From assembly GCF_016834655.1 (NCBI RefSeq), contig NZ_JAENHP010000015.1, positions 124,001 through 188,000 of the forward strand: a stretch of 64,000 nucleotides of DNA, written 5' to 3'. Origin of the DNA: Paractinoplanes ovalisporus (GTDB lineage: Bacteria; Actinomycetota; Actinomycetes; Mycobacteriales; Micromonosporaceae). A program made the translations under genes and the position numbers. Under the pieces are notes generated by a model, which was not told the DNA's origin, searched no databases, and was given only the letters and a program-made list of their open reading frames with translations. Of this stretch, positions 57,013 to 64,000 are shown piece by piece. The stretch's first letter is position 1; each line of letters starts with the position of its first letter.

Positions 57013-58491
57013 CTACCCGGTCGCATCCTCTCCGAGGCGGTGGATCAGCGGGGCCGTCGAGCGGTACAACTCCAGGTAGTCGTCGAAACGAGCGTCGTAG
57101 AGGCCGGCCACGGCCGGGTCGGGCTTGATGTGGCGTACGGGTGGGTTCCAGGCCGCGGTCTCGGACGCGGTGGCCGCCCCGACCGCCTCGGCGGCCAGCA
57201 TCGCGTCACCGTAGGCGGCGCCGACCGTCTCGCGGGGCAGCACCTGTTCCAGGCCGGTCACGTCGCTGACGATGTGGGTCCACAGGTCGCCGGTGGTGCC
57301 TCCGCCGACGGGAACAACACGGGCAGGCCGAACGCCTGCCGAAGTCATCGCGGCCAGGTTGTGCCGTACGCCGAAGGCCACGCCCTCCAGCGCCGCCCGG
57401 TAGAGGTGGCCCCGGGTGTGGGCCAGGGTCAGCCCGGCCACCACGCCCCGGGCCCGGGGGTCGAAGATGGGCGTCCGCTCGCCGGCCAGGTAGGGCAGCA
57501 TCAGCAGGCCCTCACTGCCGGCGGGGACGTCGGCGGCCTCGGTGGTGAGGGACGCGAAATCGGCGCCGGTCAGGTCGGACAGCCACGCCGTGGCCGAGCC
57601 GGCCGTGGCCATGCCGCCGGCCAGACAGGTGACCGCGGGACGCACCCCGACCGCGGGCCACAGGTGGGCACTGGTCAACCGGCGGTCGGCCATCGCGATC
57701 AGGAACATCGTGCTGCCGTACATCAGCATCACGTCGCCGGGGTCGCGCACGGCCACGCTCTCGGCCTCGGCCCAGGCGTCGATCGTGCCCGCGGTCACCG
57801 GCAACCCGACAGGCAGCCCGGTCGCCGCGGCCGCCGACGGCGTCACCCGGCCGGCGACTTCGTTGGCCCAGGCCAGCGGCGGGCGCTGCACCGACGGCGC
57901 GATCTCGTCCCACCATTTCTCGTCCCAGGTGCCGCTCCGCTGGTCATACAGGGGGCTGACCTGGCTGGCCGAGTGGTGGTCGAGCACGTACGCCCCGGTC
58001 AGGCGGTGCACCAGGAACGAGCTCGCCATGAACAGCTTGCGGGTGGCCGCGAAGACCGACGGCTCCCGCAAAGACAGCCACAGCAGCTTCGGCCCGATCG
58101 CCTGCGAGGTCAGCACCGAGCCGCGCTCGACGATCGCCTCCGAACCCCACCGCGAGGTGAGCAGCTCGATCTCTTCCGACGCGCGGGTGTCGATGCCGTA
58201 CAGGATGGCCGGCCGCAGGGGCCGGCCATCCTCGTCGGCGGGCAGCAGGCACGGGCCGATCCCGCTGACCGCGAGCCCGGCCGGACGGTGCCGGGTCTCG
58301 GTGGTGAGCTCTCCGATGACGCGCCGGAAGTCGGCCCACCAGACGGTTTCCGCGTCGTGCTCGAACCAGCCGGGTCGCGGGTTGCTGGTGCCGTGCGCGA
58401 CCTGGGCCCGGGCGACGACCCGGCCGTCCGCCGAGACGGCCACGCCCTTGGTGCTGGCGGTGCCGACGTCGACGCCGAGAAACACGTCCAC
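57013..58491 (-). CDS. FGGY-family carbohydrate kinase (xylulokinase-like)
   Basis: 492 residues from GTG 58491. The two-domain FGGY plan is complete: FLGVDVGTASTKGVAVSADG at the N-terminus, AVSGIGPCLLPADEDGRPLR, AGTIDAWAEAESVAV with the catalytic Asp, and VPVGGGTTGDLWTHIVSDVT for ATP binding. It phosphorylates a pentulose, hexulose or polyol. It is the last gene of the sugar operon, starting directly after the isomerase-like stop (TGAGTG). The operon has a second, different FGGY kinase. Confidence 0.93.
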   Translation of the reverse strand: MDVFLGVDVGTASTKGVAVSADGRVVARAQVAHGTSNPRPGWFEHDAETVWWADFRRVIGELTTETRHRPAGLAVSGIGPCLLPADEDGRPLRPAILYGIDTRASEEIELLTSRWGSEAIVERGSVLTSQAIGPKLLWLSLREPSVFAATRKLFMASSFLVHRLTGAYVLDHHSASQVSPLYDQRSGTWDEKWWDEIAPSVQRPPLAWANEVAGRVTPSAAAATGLPVGLPVTAGTIDAWAEAESVAVRDPGDVMLMYGSTMFLIAMADRRLTSAHLWPAVGVRPAVTCLAGGMATAGSATAWLSDLTGADFASLTTEAADVPAGSEGLLMLPYLAGERTPIFDPRARGVVAGLTLAHTRGHLYRAALEGVAFGVRHNLAAMTSAGVRPARVVPVGGGTTGDLWTHIVSDVTGLEQVLPRETVGAAYGDAMLAAEAVGAATASETAAWNPPVRHIKPDPAVAGLYDARFDDYLELYRSTAPLIHRLGEDATG

Positions 58492-60096
58492 TCAGTCCTC
58501 CTGGATCCCGCAGAGGTTGACGTTCAGGCCGAGCTGCTGCGCGGCGAGCGCCTTGGCCGCCAGCACCTCGTCGGCGGCGGCCGCGTCCAGCGCGTAGCTG
58601 ACCTGGATGTGGTTGGACTTGTGGCGGGCCATGAACTGGTCGCGGCTCACCCCGTGCAGCACAGCGTGCATGATCGGCCACTCGGGCGTGGTCGCGGCCC
58701 AGCGGCGTTCGGTCTCGGCCGCCGGCAGTTCGACCACGGTGGCCCGGCCGAGGTCCATGTGCAGTTCGCCGCCCTCGACCCAGATGCGCGACCAGACCAG
58801 CTCGCCGGGGCGGGAGACGCCACGCACGGTGCCACCGCCCATCTTGAAGTAGAGCGGGGGCTGGCGCCTCGAATCGGTGCCGGCATAGCCGCCGACGTTG
58901 AACGAGGGTGGGACGGCACCGGAGATCTCGAAGACCCACACGAAGTCGTCGACCGTGCCGCTGGCGTCGGCGTCCCCCCACCGTACGTCGTGCAGGGTCG
59001 TCTCCACCGGCTGGCCGAGCGCCCGGCTGATCCTCGTGGTGAGCAGCGCGTCCAGCCCGGAGCCCTCGTCGGCCTCGTTGAACAGGGTGATCGGCTCGCC
59101 GTCGCGGATGACACTGCCGTCGGCCCGGGTCACCGGCGGCCGTTCGGCGTTGTTGAGCAGCCCCTCGGCGAGATCGGAGGCGGGCAGCACGTCGGCCAGG
59201 CCGAGCTGGTACTGGATGCCGATCACGTCGACACCGAACCGGTCGGCCATGCGCGCGATGGCCGCGTACATCCGCAATTGCAGGATCACCTGCTCGCGGG
59301 TCAGCTCGGTCTCGGCATCAGTGCCGAAGTGGAACGTCATCCCGCGTTCGGTGAGCCAGTCGAGCGACCGCGCCGCCTCCTCCTCGGCGACGAGCAGGGT
59401 CTCGGCGTACAGGGCCGATTGCGACAGCCGCTCCTTGAAGACGCTCAGCGGGAACAGCAGCTCGTCGGGGATGATGCCGTTGTACATGCCCATACAGCCC
59501 TCGTCGAGCACGCCCATGATGACGCCCCGGGCGCGGATGCCGGCCACGACCTCGCCGGCCACCTCGCGGGCGCGGCCGCCGACCGAGGAGCCGTCGAACG
59601 GCTTCACGTGCGACACGTCGTGCCGGATGATGCCGTCGCGCAGCCACTCGCCGAGCCGGTCGGAGAACCAGTCGTCGTCGAAGGTGCGGCTCCACACCGT
59701 CTCGAACGCGCGGCCCGCCTTGGCCAGCGAGGCGTTGAGGTTGAGCAGGCCGACCAGTCCGGGCCACTCCCCCTCCCAGTTGGCGACGGTCAGCACCGGG
59801 CCGCGGTGCCGCAGCAGGCCACCCAGCACCTGCTGCGAGAACATCCAGACGCCTTCGGCCATCACGACCGGCGCGTCGGCCGGAATGCCGGCGAACACGG
59901 TCAGTCCCTGGGCCTGCGACGCGATGAAGCCGTGGCCCTCCGGCGTCTCGGCTGGGTGGGCCCGGGTGACGGTGACGCCGCGAGCCTCCAGCGCGGCCAC
60001 CAGCAGCGCCTCGAACCGTTGCTGGGCGGGCCAGCAGAGCCGGTTCGCCGACAGGCGCTGGTCGCCGTTGGCGACGAGGTAGACGTGATCGATCAT
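58492..60096 (-). CDS. L-fucose isomerase-like protein
   Basis: 534 residues from ATG 60096, overlapping the aldolase stop (ATGA). The three-domain layout, DEGCMGMYNGIIPDELLFPL in the middle, LRMYAAIARMADRFGVDVIG with a following GIQYQLGL segment, and a beta-barrel C-terminus (GGELHMDLGRATVVELPAAE, MHAVLHGVSRDQFMARHKSN with a His near the end) fit the fucose/arabinose isomerase superfamily. Such enzymes interconvert aldose and ketose with a metal ion. The exact substrate is not clear and the sequence is far from classic FucI. It lies between an aldolase and a kinase. Confidence 0.75.
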   Translation of the reverse strand: MIDHVYLVANGDQRLSANRLCWPAQQRFEALLVAALEARGVTVTRAHPAETPEGHGFIASQAQGLTVFAGIPADAPVVMAEGVWMFSQQVLGGLLRHRGPVLTVANWEGEWPGLVGLLNLNASLAKAGRAFETVWSRTFDDDWFSDRLGEWLRDGIIRHDVSHVKPFDGSSVGGRAREVAGEVVAGIRARGVIMGVLDEGCMGMYNGIIPDELLFPLSVFKERLSQSALYAETLLVAEEEAARSLDWLTERGMTFHFGTDAETELTREQVILQLRMYAAIARMADRFGVDVIGIQYQLGLADVLPASDLAEGLLNNAERPPVTRADGSVIRDGEPITLFNEADEGSGLDALLTTRISRALGQPVETTLHDVRWGDADASGTVDDFVWVFEISGAVPPSFNVGGYAGTDSRRQPPLYFKMGGGTVRGVSRPGELVWSRIWVEGGELHMDLGRATVVELPAAETERRWAATTPEWPIMHAVLHGVSRDQFMARHKSNHIQVSYALDAAAADEVLAAKALAAQQLGLNVNLCGIQED

Positions 60097-61067
60097 GACT
60101 GGCTCCCCCCGATGTAGCCGGCCTGACCGGCCGAACCGAACAGCCGCATCCGGGCCGCGACCATGCGCTGCATCGCCTCGCGACCGGCGCGCAGATAGGG
60201 GGCGGGGTCGACGTTGAGCCCGTCGGTGCCGAGCGATTCGCGGACGGCCCCGCTGAACGCCAGGTGCGAGTCCATCCCCTGGTTGATCTTGCGGACGCCC
60301 ATGGCGATCGAGCGGACCTTCTCGGCGTCCGGCACGCCCCACGACTCGGGCAGGCCCGCGCCGTGGCGGTTGTTCTGCTCGCGCAGCTCGGCCGGCAACG
60401 ACGACGAGCCGTGCATGACCAGGTGCGTCTCGGGGACCTGGGCCGCGATCTTCTCGATCAGGGCCATGTGCAGCACCGAGCCGTCGGGCGGGGAGTCGAA
60501 CTTGTACGCCCCGTGCGAGGTGCCGATGGCCACCGCGAGCGCGTCGACGGCGGTCGCGGCCACGAACTCGCGCGCCTGGTCGGGGTCGGCCAGCACGATC
60601 GCCGCCCGGGATCCGTCGGTCTTGGAGCCGCCGATCGTGCCGAGCTCGCCCTCGACCGAGATGCCGCGCGGGTGGGCCACGGCAGCGACCTTGGCGGTGA
60701 CGGCCACGTTCTCGTCGAAGGTGGCGGGCCGGCCGTCGTGGTTGAGGCTGCCGTCGATCATCACGCTGCTGAACCCGTTGTCCATGGCCCGCACGCACGT
60801 CTCGTACGTGGGCCCGTGGTCGAGGTGCAGCACGATCGGCAGCTGCGGGTAGCCGTCGATGAGCCGGTGCAGGCCGGCCCAGAACCGTTCGTCGCTCGCG
60901 TGCGCGGTGACGCCGGCCAGCGAGGCCAGGATGACCGGCGATTCGGCCTCGGCCGCCGCGTCGAGCACGGCCTCGGCCTGCAGCACGTCGCTGACGTTGA
61001 ACGCGCCGACCGCGTAGCCGCCGGAGCGGGCCTGGTCGAGCGCCTGGCGCAGGGTGACGAGGGCCAT
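60093..61067 (-). CDS. Class II ketose-bisphosphate aldolase
   Basis: 324 residues from ATG 61067. The zinc-dependent aldolase barrel is plain: SGGYAVGAFNVSDVLQAEAV, PIVLHLDHGPTYETCVRAMD (HLDHG metal and catalytic residues), GFSSVMIDGSLN, GISVEGELGTIGG and VAIGTSHGAYKF. Family members split fructose- or tagatose-1,6-bisphosphate. The C-terminus reads KINQGMDSHLAFSGAVRE where KINxxTDxR is more usual. In this operon it probably acts on a phosphorylated ketose different from fructose bisphosphate. Confidence 0.9.
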   Translation of the reverse strand: MALVTLRQALDQARSGGYAVGAFNVSDVLQAEAVLDAAAEAESPVILASLAGVTAHASDERFWAGLHRLIDGYPQLPIVLHLDHGPTYETCVRAMDNGFSSVMIDGSLNHDGRPATFDENVAVTAKVAAVAHPRGISVEGELGTIGGSKTDGSRAAIVLADPDQAREFVAATAVDALAVAIGTSHGAYKFDSPPDGSVLHMALIEKIAAQVPETHLVMHGSSSLPAELREQNNRHGAGLPESWGVPDAEKVRSIAMGVRKINQGMDSHLAFSGAVRESLGTDGLNVDPAPYLRAGREAMQRMVAARMRLFGSAGQAGYIGGSQS

Positions 61068-61699
61068 CAGAGCGACCCGGTGATGCCGAGGGACTTGTAG
61101 TCCAGGACGATCGGCTTGTCGGTCAGGGCGCGGGCGTGCACCAGCACCTTGGCCGCGCTCTCGACGGCGACCGTGGTCTTGAACGCGTCGCGCAGGTTGT
61201 CGCCGACGGTCAGCAGCCCGTGGTTGGCCCAGACGACCGCGTTGAGGTCGCCCATCACGTCGCACATGGCGTCGCCGAACTCGGTGCGGTTACTCAGCGC
61301 GAACGGCATGATCGGCACGTCACCCTTGGTGTAGATGACCATGTTGACCAGCGCGCCGGTGATGGGTTCGCCGGCGACGCCGAACACGTTGGCGAAGACC
61401 GGTTCGGTGTGCACGATCGCGTTCACGTCGGGGCGGCGGCGATAGACGGCCAGGTGGACGGTGACCTCGGAGGACGGCTGGTGCGGGCCGCCGAGGACGT
61501 TGGCGTCGGCGTCGACCACGACCATGTCGTCGGCGGTCATCCGGTCGTACTCCAGGTCGGTCGGCGTGATGAGGAAGCGGTTCTCGCCGAGCCGTACGCT
61601 GATGTTGCCCTGGGTGTTGAAGTTGAGGCCGTACTGCATCGACAGCAGGCAGTAGTCCAGCACGCTCTGCTTGACGGCCTGGAGGTCGAGGTCGGTCAC
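61067..61699 (-). CDS. Class II aldolase/adducin family (fuculose-phosphate-aldolase-like)
   Basis: 210 residues from GTG 61699, overlapping the kinase stop (GTGA). The adducin-type aldolase fold shows NTQGNISVRLGENRFLITPT, SSEVTVHLAVYRRRPDVNAI, and VVWANHGLLTVGDNLRDAF with the distal zinc His. In the classic enzyme the zinc is held by Glu and His-x-His (HTH); here the segment is VHTEPVFANVF, so the second His is Glu. The enzyme should still cleave a sugar phosphate but with altered metal coordination or specificity. Confidence 0.9.
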   Translation of the reverse strand: MTDLDLQAVKQSVLDYCLLSMQYGLNFNTQGNISVRLGENRFLITPTDLEYDRMTADDMVVVDADANVLGGPHQPSSEVTVHLAVYRRRPDVNAIVHTEPVFANVFGVAGEPITGALVNMVIYTKGDVPIMPFALSNRTEFGDAMCDVMGDLNAVVWANHGLLTVGDNLRDAFKTTVAVESAAKVLVHARALTDKPIVLDYKSLGITGSL

Positions 61700-63159
61700 G
61701 GTTGCTCCTTTGTTTCCGGCAGGTCCGGCGTTTCCGGGTAGCTGCGGTCGTGCGGGATCAGGGTCGGATAGAGGTCACGGAAGCGCCGCGCCTGTGCGGC
61801 GTACCAGTCGGTGGTCGCGGGGTCGGGGGTCAGCGCCGGACCGGCGTCGGGTGCGGGCAGAGCGTCGATCGACGGGTACAGCCCGAGGCCCACTCCCGCG
61901 AGCAGCGCCGCACCACGAGCCGAGGCATTTCCCCGTACGGGCGTAAGGGGCCGACCGGCAGCCGACGCGCGAATGCCCAGCGAGCGCGAACTGCGTGCCC
62001 CGCCGCCCACCGCGTGCACGGCCCCGGGGTCGATGTCCCGCTCGCCCAGCGCCGCCACGATCTTGCGGATCTCGAAGCCGAACGACTCGAGGAACGCGCG
62101 GGCCAGATCCTCGCGGCTGGTGTTCAGGTCGAGCCCGACCACGGCCCCGCGAGCGAGGGGGTCGTTGTCGAGGGTGCCCGACCCGGCGAAGTACGGGAGC
62201 ACGAGCACGCGCGGCGGCTCGGACGCGGCCTGCTCGAACAGTTCGTCCGGGTCACCGCCGGTCAGCCGGGCGAACCAGTCGAGCGCCCACCCACCGGCCG
62301 CGGTGCCGGCCAGCGTGAGCCAGCCGCTCGAACCCATCGCGTACGTCGCCAGGCCCGTCCCCACCAGCGCGCGGGGCCGGGCCGTGGTGCCCACGGTGAG
62401 GCAGTCGCTGGAGCCGAAGCTGACCACGCTTCGTTCCCCGGTCCGCCCTCCGCCGCCGAGGTAGGCCGCCGCCTGGTCGTGCGCGCCGGCCACCAGCGGC
62501 AGCCCGGCCACAAGACCGTCGATCGCGGTCGTCAGCTTGCCGACGACCGTGCCGGGAGCGACCACTTCGGGCAGCAGCCGCTCGTCGACGCCGGTGGCCC
62601 CGAGGATCGCGGCCGACCAGGCACCGGCGTCCACGTCGTACGTGCCGGTGCGGGCAGCCATGCTGGTGTCGATGGCGGGCCGGGCCCCGAGCCGGGCCGC
62701 AACGTAGTCGCCGAGACAGCGCAGGCCCGTCGCGCCCGTCCAGCCGGCGACCTTGTAGACCGAGAACATCGGGTGCGCCGGTTGCCCGGTGATCCGCTGA
62801 ATCGTGTCCTCGCCCAGCTCGGCCGCGACCCGGGCGGCGAGGGCGGCACCGCGGCGGTCCATGCTGACCGGGGCCGGCGCCCGGGCGACCCCGTCGGCGC
62901 CGACCGGCACGACCGCCTCACCCTGCACGCTGAACGAGAGCGCCTCGGGCGGGTCGGCCCGCACGGCCGGGTGCGCGGCCACCTCGGCCAGCACCGCGAT
63001 CGACGCGGCCAGGACCTCTTCGGTGTCGGTCTCGACCAGGCCGGGACCGGGGCGGGCGAGCGTCGTTGACCGCGCCGCCCCGGCCAGCTCGCGGCCGGCG
63101 TGGTCGACCGCCACGGCGCGCACGCCGCTGGTGCCGAGGTCGAGGCCGAGCAGGCTCAT
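61696..63159 (-). CDS. FGGY-family carbohydrate kinase
   Basis: 487 residues from ATG 63159, overlapping the permease stop. The N-terminal motif is LLGLDLGTSGVRAVAVDHAG, the catalytic Asp lies in VAGAHDQAAAYLGGG, and ATP is bound by VHAVGGGARSSRSLGI followed by GNASARGAALLAGVGLG. Its pattern is closer to gluconate/xylulose kinases than that of the second kinase. It should phosphorylate the imported sugar or its ketose before cleavage by one of the aldolases. Confidence 0.93.
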   Translation of the reverse strand: MSLLGLDLGTSGVRAVAVDHAGRELAGAARSTTLARPGPGLVETDTEEVLAASIAVLAEVAAHPAVRADPPEALSFSVQGEAVVPVGADGVARAPAPVSMDRRGAALAARVAAELGEDTIQRITGQPAHPMFSVYKVAGWTGATGLRCLGDYVAARLGARPAIDTSMAARTGTYDVDAGAWSAAILGATGVDERLLPEVVAPGTVVGKLTTAIDGLVAGLPLVAGAHDQAAAYLGGGGRTGERSVVSFGSSDCLTVGTTARPRALVGTGLATYAMGSSGWLTLAGTAAGGWALDWFARLTGGDPDELFEQAASEPPRVLVLPYFAGSGTLDNDPLARGAVVGLDLNTSREDLARAFLESFGFEIRKIVAALGERDIDPGAVHAVGGGARSSRSLGIRASAAGRPLTPVRGNASARGAALLAGVGLGLYPSIDALPAPDAGPALTPDPATTDWYAAQARRFRDLYPTLIPHDRSYPETPDLPETKEQP

Positions 63160-64000
63160 TTGATCGCTCCGGACAGGCCGTTGACCAGGTGCCGCTGCAC
63201 GGCCAGGAAGACCACCACGATCGGGATCGAGATGAGCACCAGGATCGCGAACAGCGCGCCGGGCTGGCTCAGGAACACCCCGCGGTAGGCCAGCGGGATC
63301 AGCGTCAGCGGCTTGAGCTCGTTGTCCTGCAACGTGACCAGCGGGAGCAGGAAGTCGTTCCAGCTCGACATGGACTGCCACACGGCCACGACCGCGAGGG
63401 CCGGCTTGCTCAGCGGCAGATAGATCTTCCAGTAGACGCTGAACTTGTTGGCGCCGTCGAGCACGGCCGCCTCGTACATCTCCTCGGGCACGGCCAGGAA
63501 CGACGTACGGATGATGATGACCGCGAACGGCAGGCCGAGTGCCGTGTAGACCAGCACCAGGCCGAGCAGGTTGTTGTAGAGGCCCATGCTCTGCAGGATC
63601 TTGAAGACCGAGACCACGATGCTCGACATGGGCAGGATCAGGGCCAGGGTCAGGGCCCCGAAGATGACCGCCTTGAGCGGCACCCGCAACCGGGCCAGGG
63701 CGAACGCGGTCATCGAGCCGAACAGCATCACCAGCAGCACCGACGGCACGGTGATGAGCGCGCTGTTGATCAGATTCCGCAGGATCGGGTTGTTGGTCCA
63801 GATCTCGATGTAGTTGCCGAACGAGGGTTCGGCCGGGAAGAGCCCGTACGCCGTGGTCGACGGGTTCGAGGTGGGCAGCAGCGACAACCCGAGCACCATG
63901 ACGATCGGGATGAGCCAGAGCACCGCCATCGGGGTCAGGATCAGGTGCGCCCAGTGGGGGCGGCGCTTCTTCCCCCGTACGGGCAAATCGGTTGTCGCCG
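63156..64000 (-). CDS. Sugar ABC transporter permease (MalG type), 5' end outside the window
   Basis: At least 277 residues. Six membrane helices are visible (LILTPMAVLWLIPIVMVLGL through AILVLISIPIVVVFLAVQRH). The cytoplasmic coupling loop reads EAAVLDGANKFSVYWKIYLP, the EAA motif of carbohydrate ABC permeases of the MalG group. It would import a mono- or oligosaccharide with a second permease, binding protein and ATPase beyond the window. A TTG at 63986 could start it, but the frame is still open at 64000. It heads the visible part of the catabolic operon. Confidence 0.93.
   Translation of the reverse strand, partial: ATTDLPVRGKKRRPHWAHLILTPMAVLWLIPIVMVLGLSLLPTSNPSTTAYGLFPAEPSFGNYIEIWTNNPILRNLINSALITVPSVLLVMLFGSMTAFALARLRVPLKAVIFGALTLALILPMSSIVVSVFKILQSMGLYNNLLGLVLVYTALGLPFAVIIIRTSFLAVPEEMYEAAVLDGANKFSVYWKIYLPLSKPALAVVAVWQSMSSWNDFLLPLVTLQDNELKPLTLIPLAYRGVFLSQPGALFAILVLISIPIVVVFLAVQRHLVNGLSGAIK

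Noticed and set aside
56902..60117. A plus-strand open frame of about 1070 codons opposite the sugar operon
   Set aside because: It is the antisense of well-supported kinase and isomerase genes, has a Gly/Arg/Gln-rich product without domains and lacks a start signal. High GC makes such shadow frames common.

Overview
The window is high-GC DNA with Shine-Dalgarno sites, GTG/TTG starts, many 4-base stop/start overlaps and an actinobacterial gene set: two ECF sigma cassettes, a siderophore-interacting protein, DUF574 methyltransferase, F420-type flavin-split-barrel protein, DUF4304, TIGR03086/DinB proteins, GH81 glucanase, dodecin and MacB-FtsX transporters. It looks like a chromosomal segment of a filamentous actinomycete, most likely Micromonosporaceae (Actinoplanes-like). 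The genus is inferred from overall character, not from a marker gene. I see no rRNA, tRNA, CRISPR array or intact transposon.

Layout. 1-4.5 kb: decayed and orphan genes (ankyrin protein, collapsed nucleotidyltransferase, a lower-GC pair ending in a Cys-rich membrane protein, a lipoprotein). 4.5-11.8 kb: secreted protein, membrane diguanylate cyclase, lipoprotein, cold-shock gene with a structured leader, SMP-30-like protein and a secreted GH81 beta-1,3-glucanase with a CebR-like operator. 11.9-18.8 kb: two ECF sigma cassettes. The second lies beside a membrane-anchored caspase-type protease with an EF-hand loop; this is the best candidate for an unusual system. 18.9-30 kb: SDR with its TetR regulator and paired operators, a second TetR gene, an NAD-dependent epimerase and a four-gene ABC transporter operon (two ATPases, two very large FtsX permeases). 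30-39 kb: single metabolic genes mixed with gene remnants. 39-46 kb: an accessory zone of small P-loop kinases, a Nudix hydrolase, a transposase stub and repeat arrays. 46-57 kb: recD remnant, secreted metalloprotease, dodecin, GNAT, PhyH/LacI pair with a perfect 26-bp operator, secreted M28 peptidase, cis-prenyltransferase and two UspA proteins. 57-64 kb: a tightly coupled sugar uptake/catabolism operon on the minus strand (ABC permease, kinase, fuculose-type aldolase, ketose-bisphosphate aldolase, fucose-isomerase-like protein, second kinase).

The most unusual DNA-level feature is a set of non-coding tandem arrays with units of 4, 16, 32, about 34, 40, about 50, about 71 and 89 bp. Several begin exactly at, or just inside, the 3' end of a gene, so the stop codon and the last codons have been copied downstream. 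Two arrays about 2 kb apart share sequence, and one gene carries an in-frame Ser/Gly repeat insertion that may come from the same process. An extended motif (TTCCCCCGTACGG or its complement) also recurs across the whole window. At least eight gene remnants (nucleotidyltransferase, cation exchanger, HTH protein, TetR tail, ISL3-like transposase, recD, CBS/BON protein, frameshifted MocR) show continuing gene decay between intact genes.
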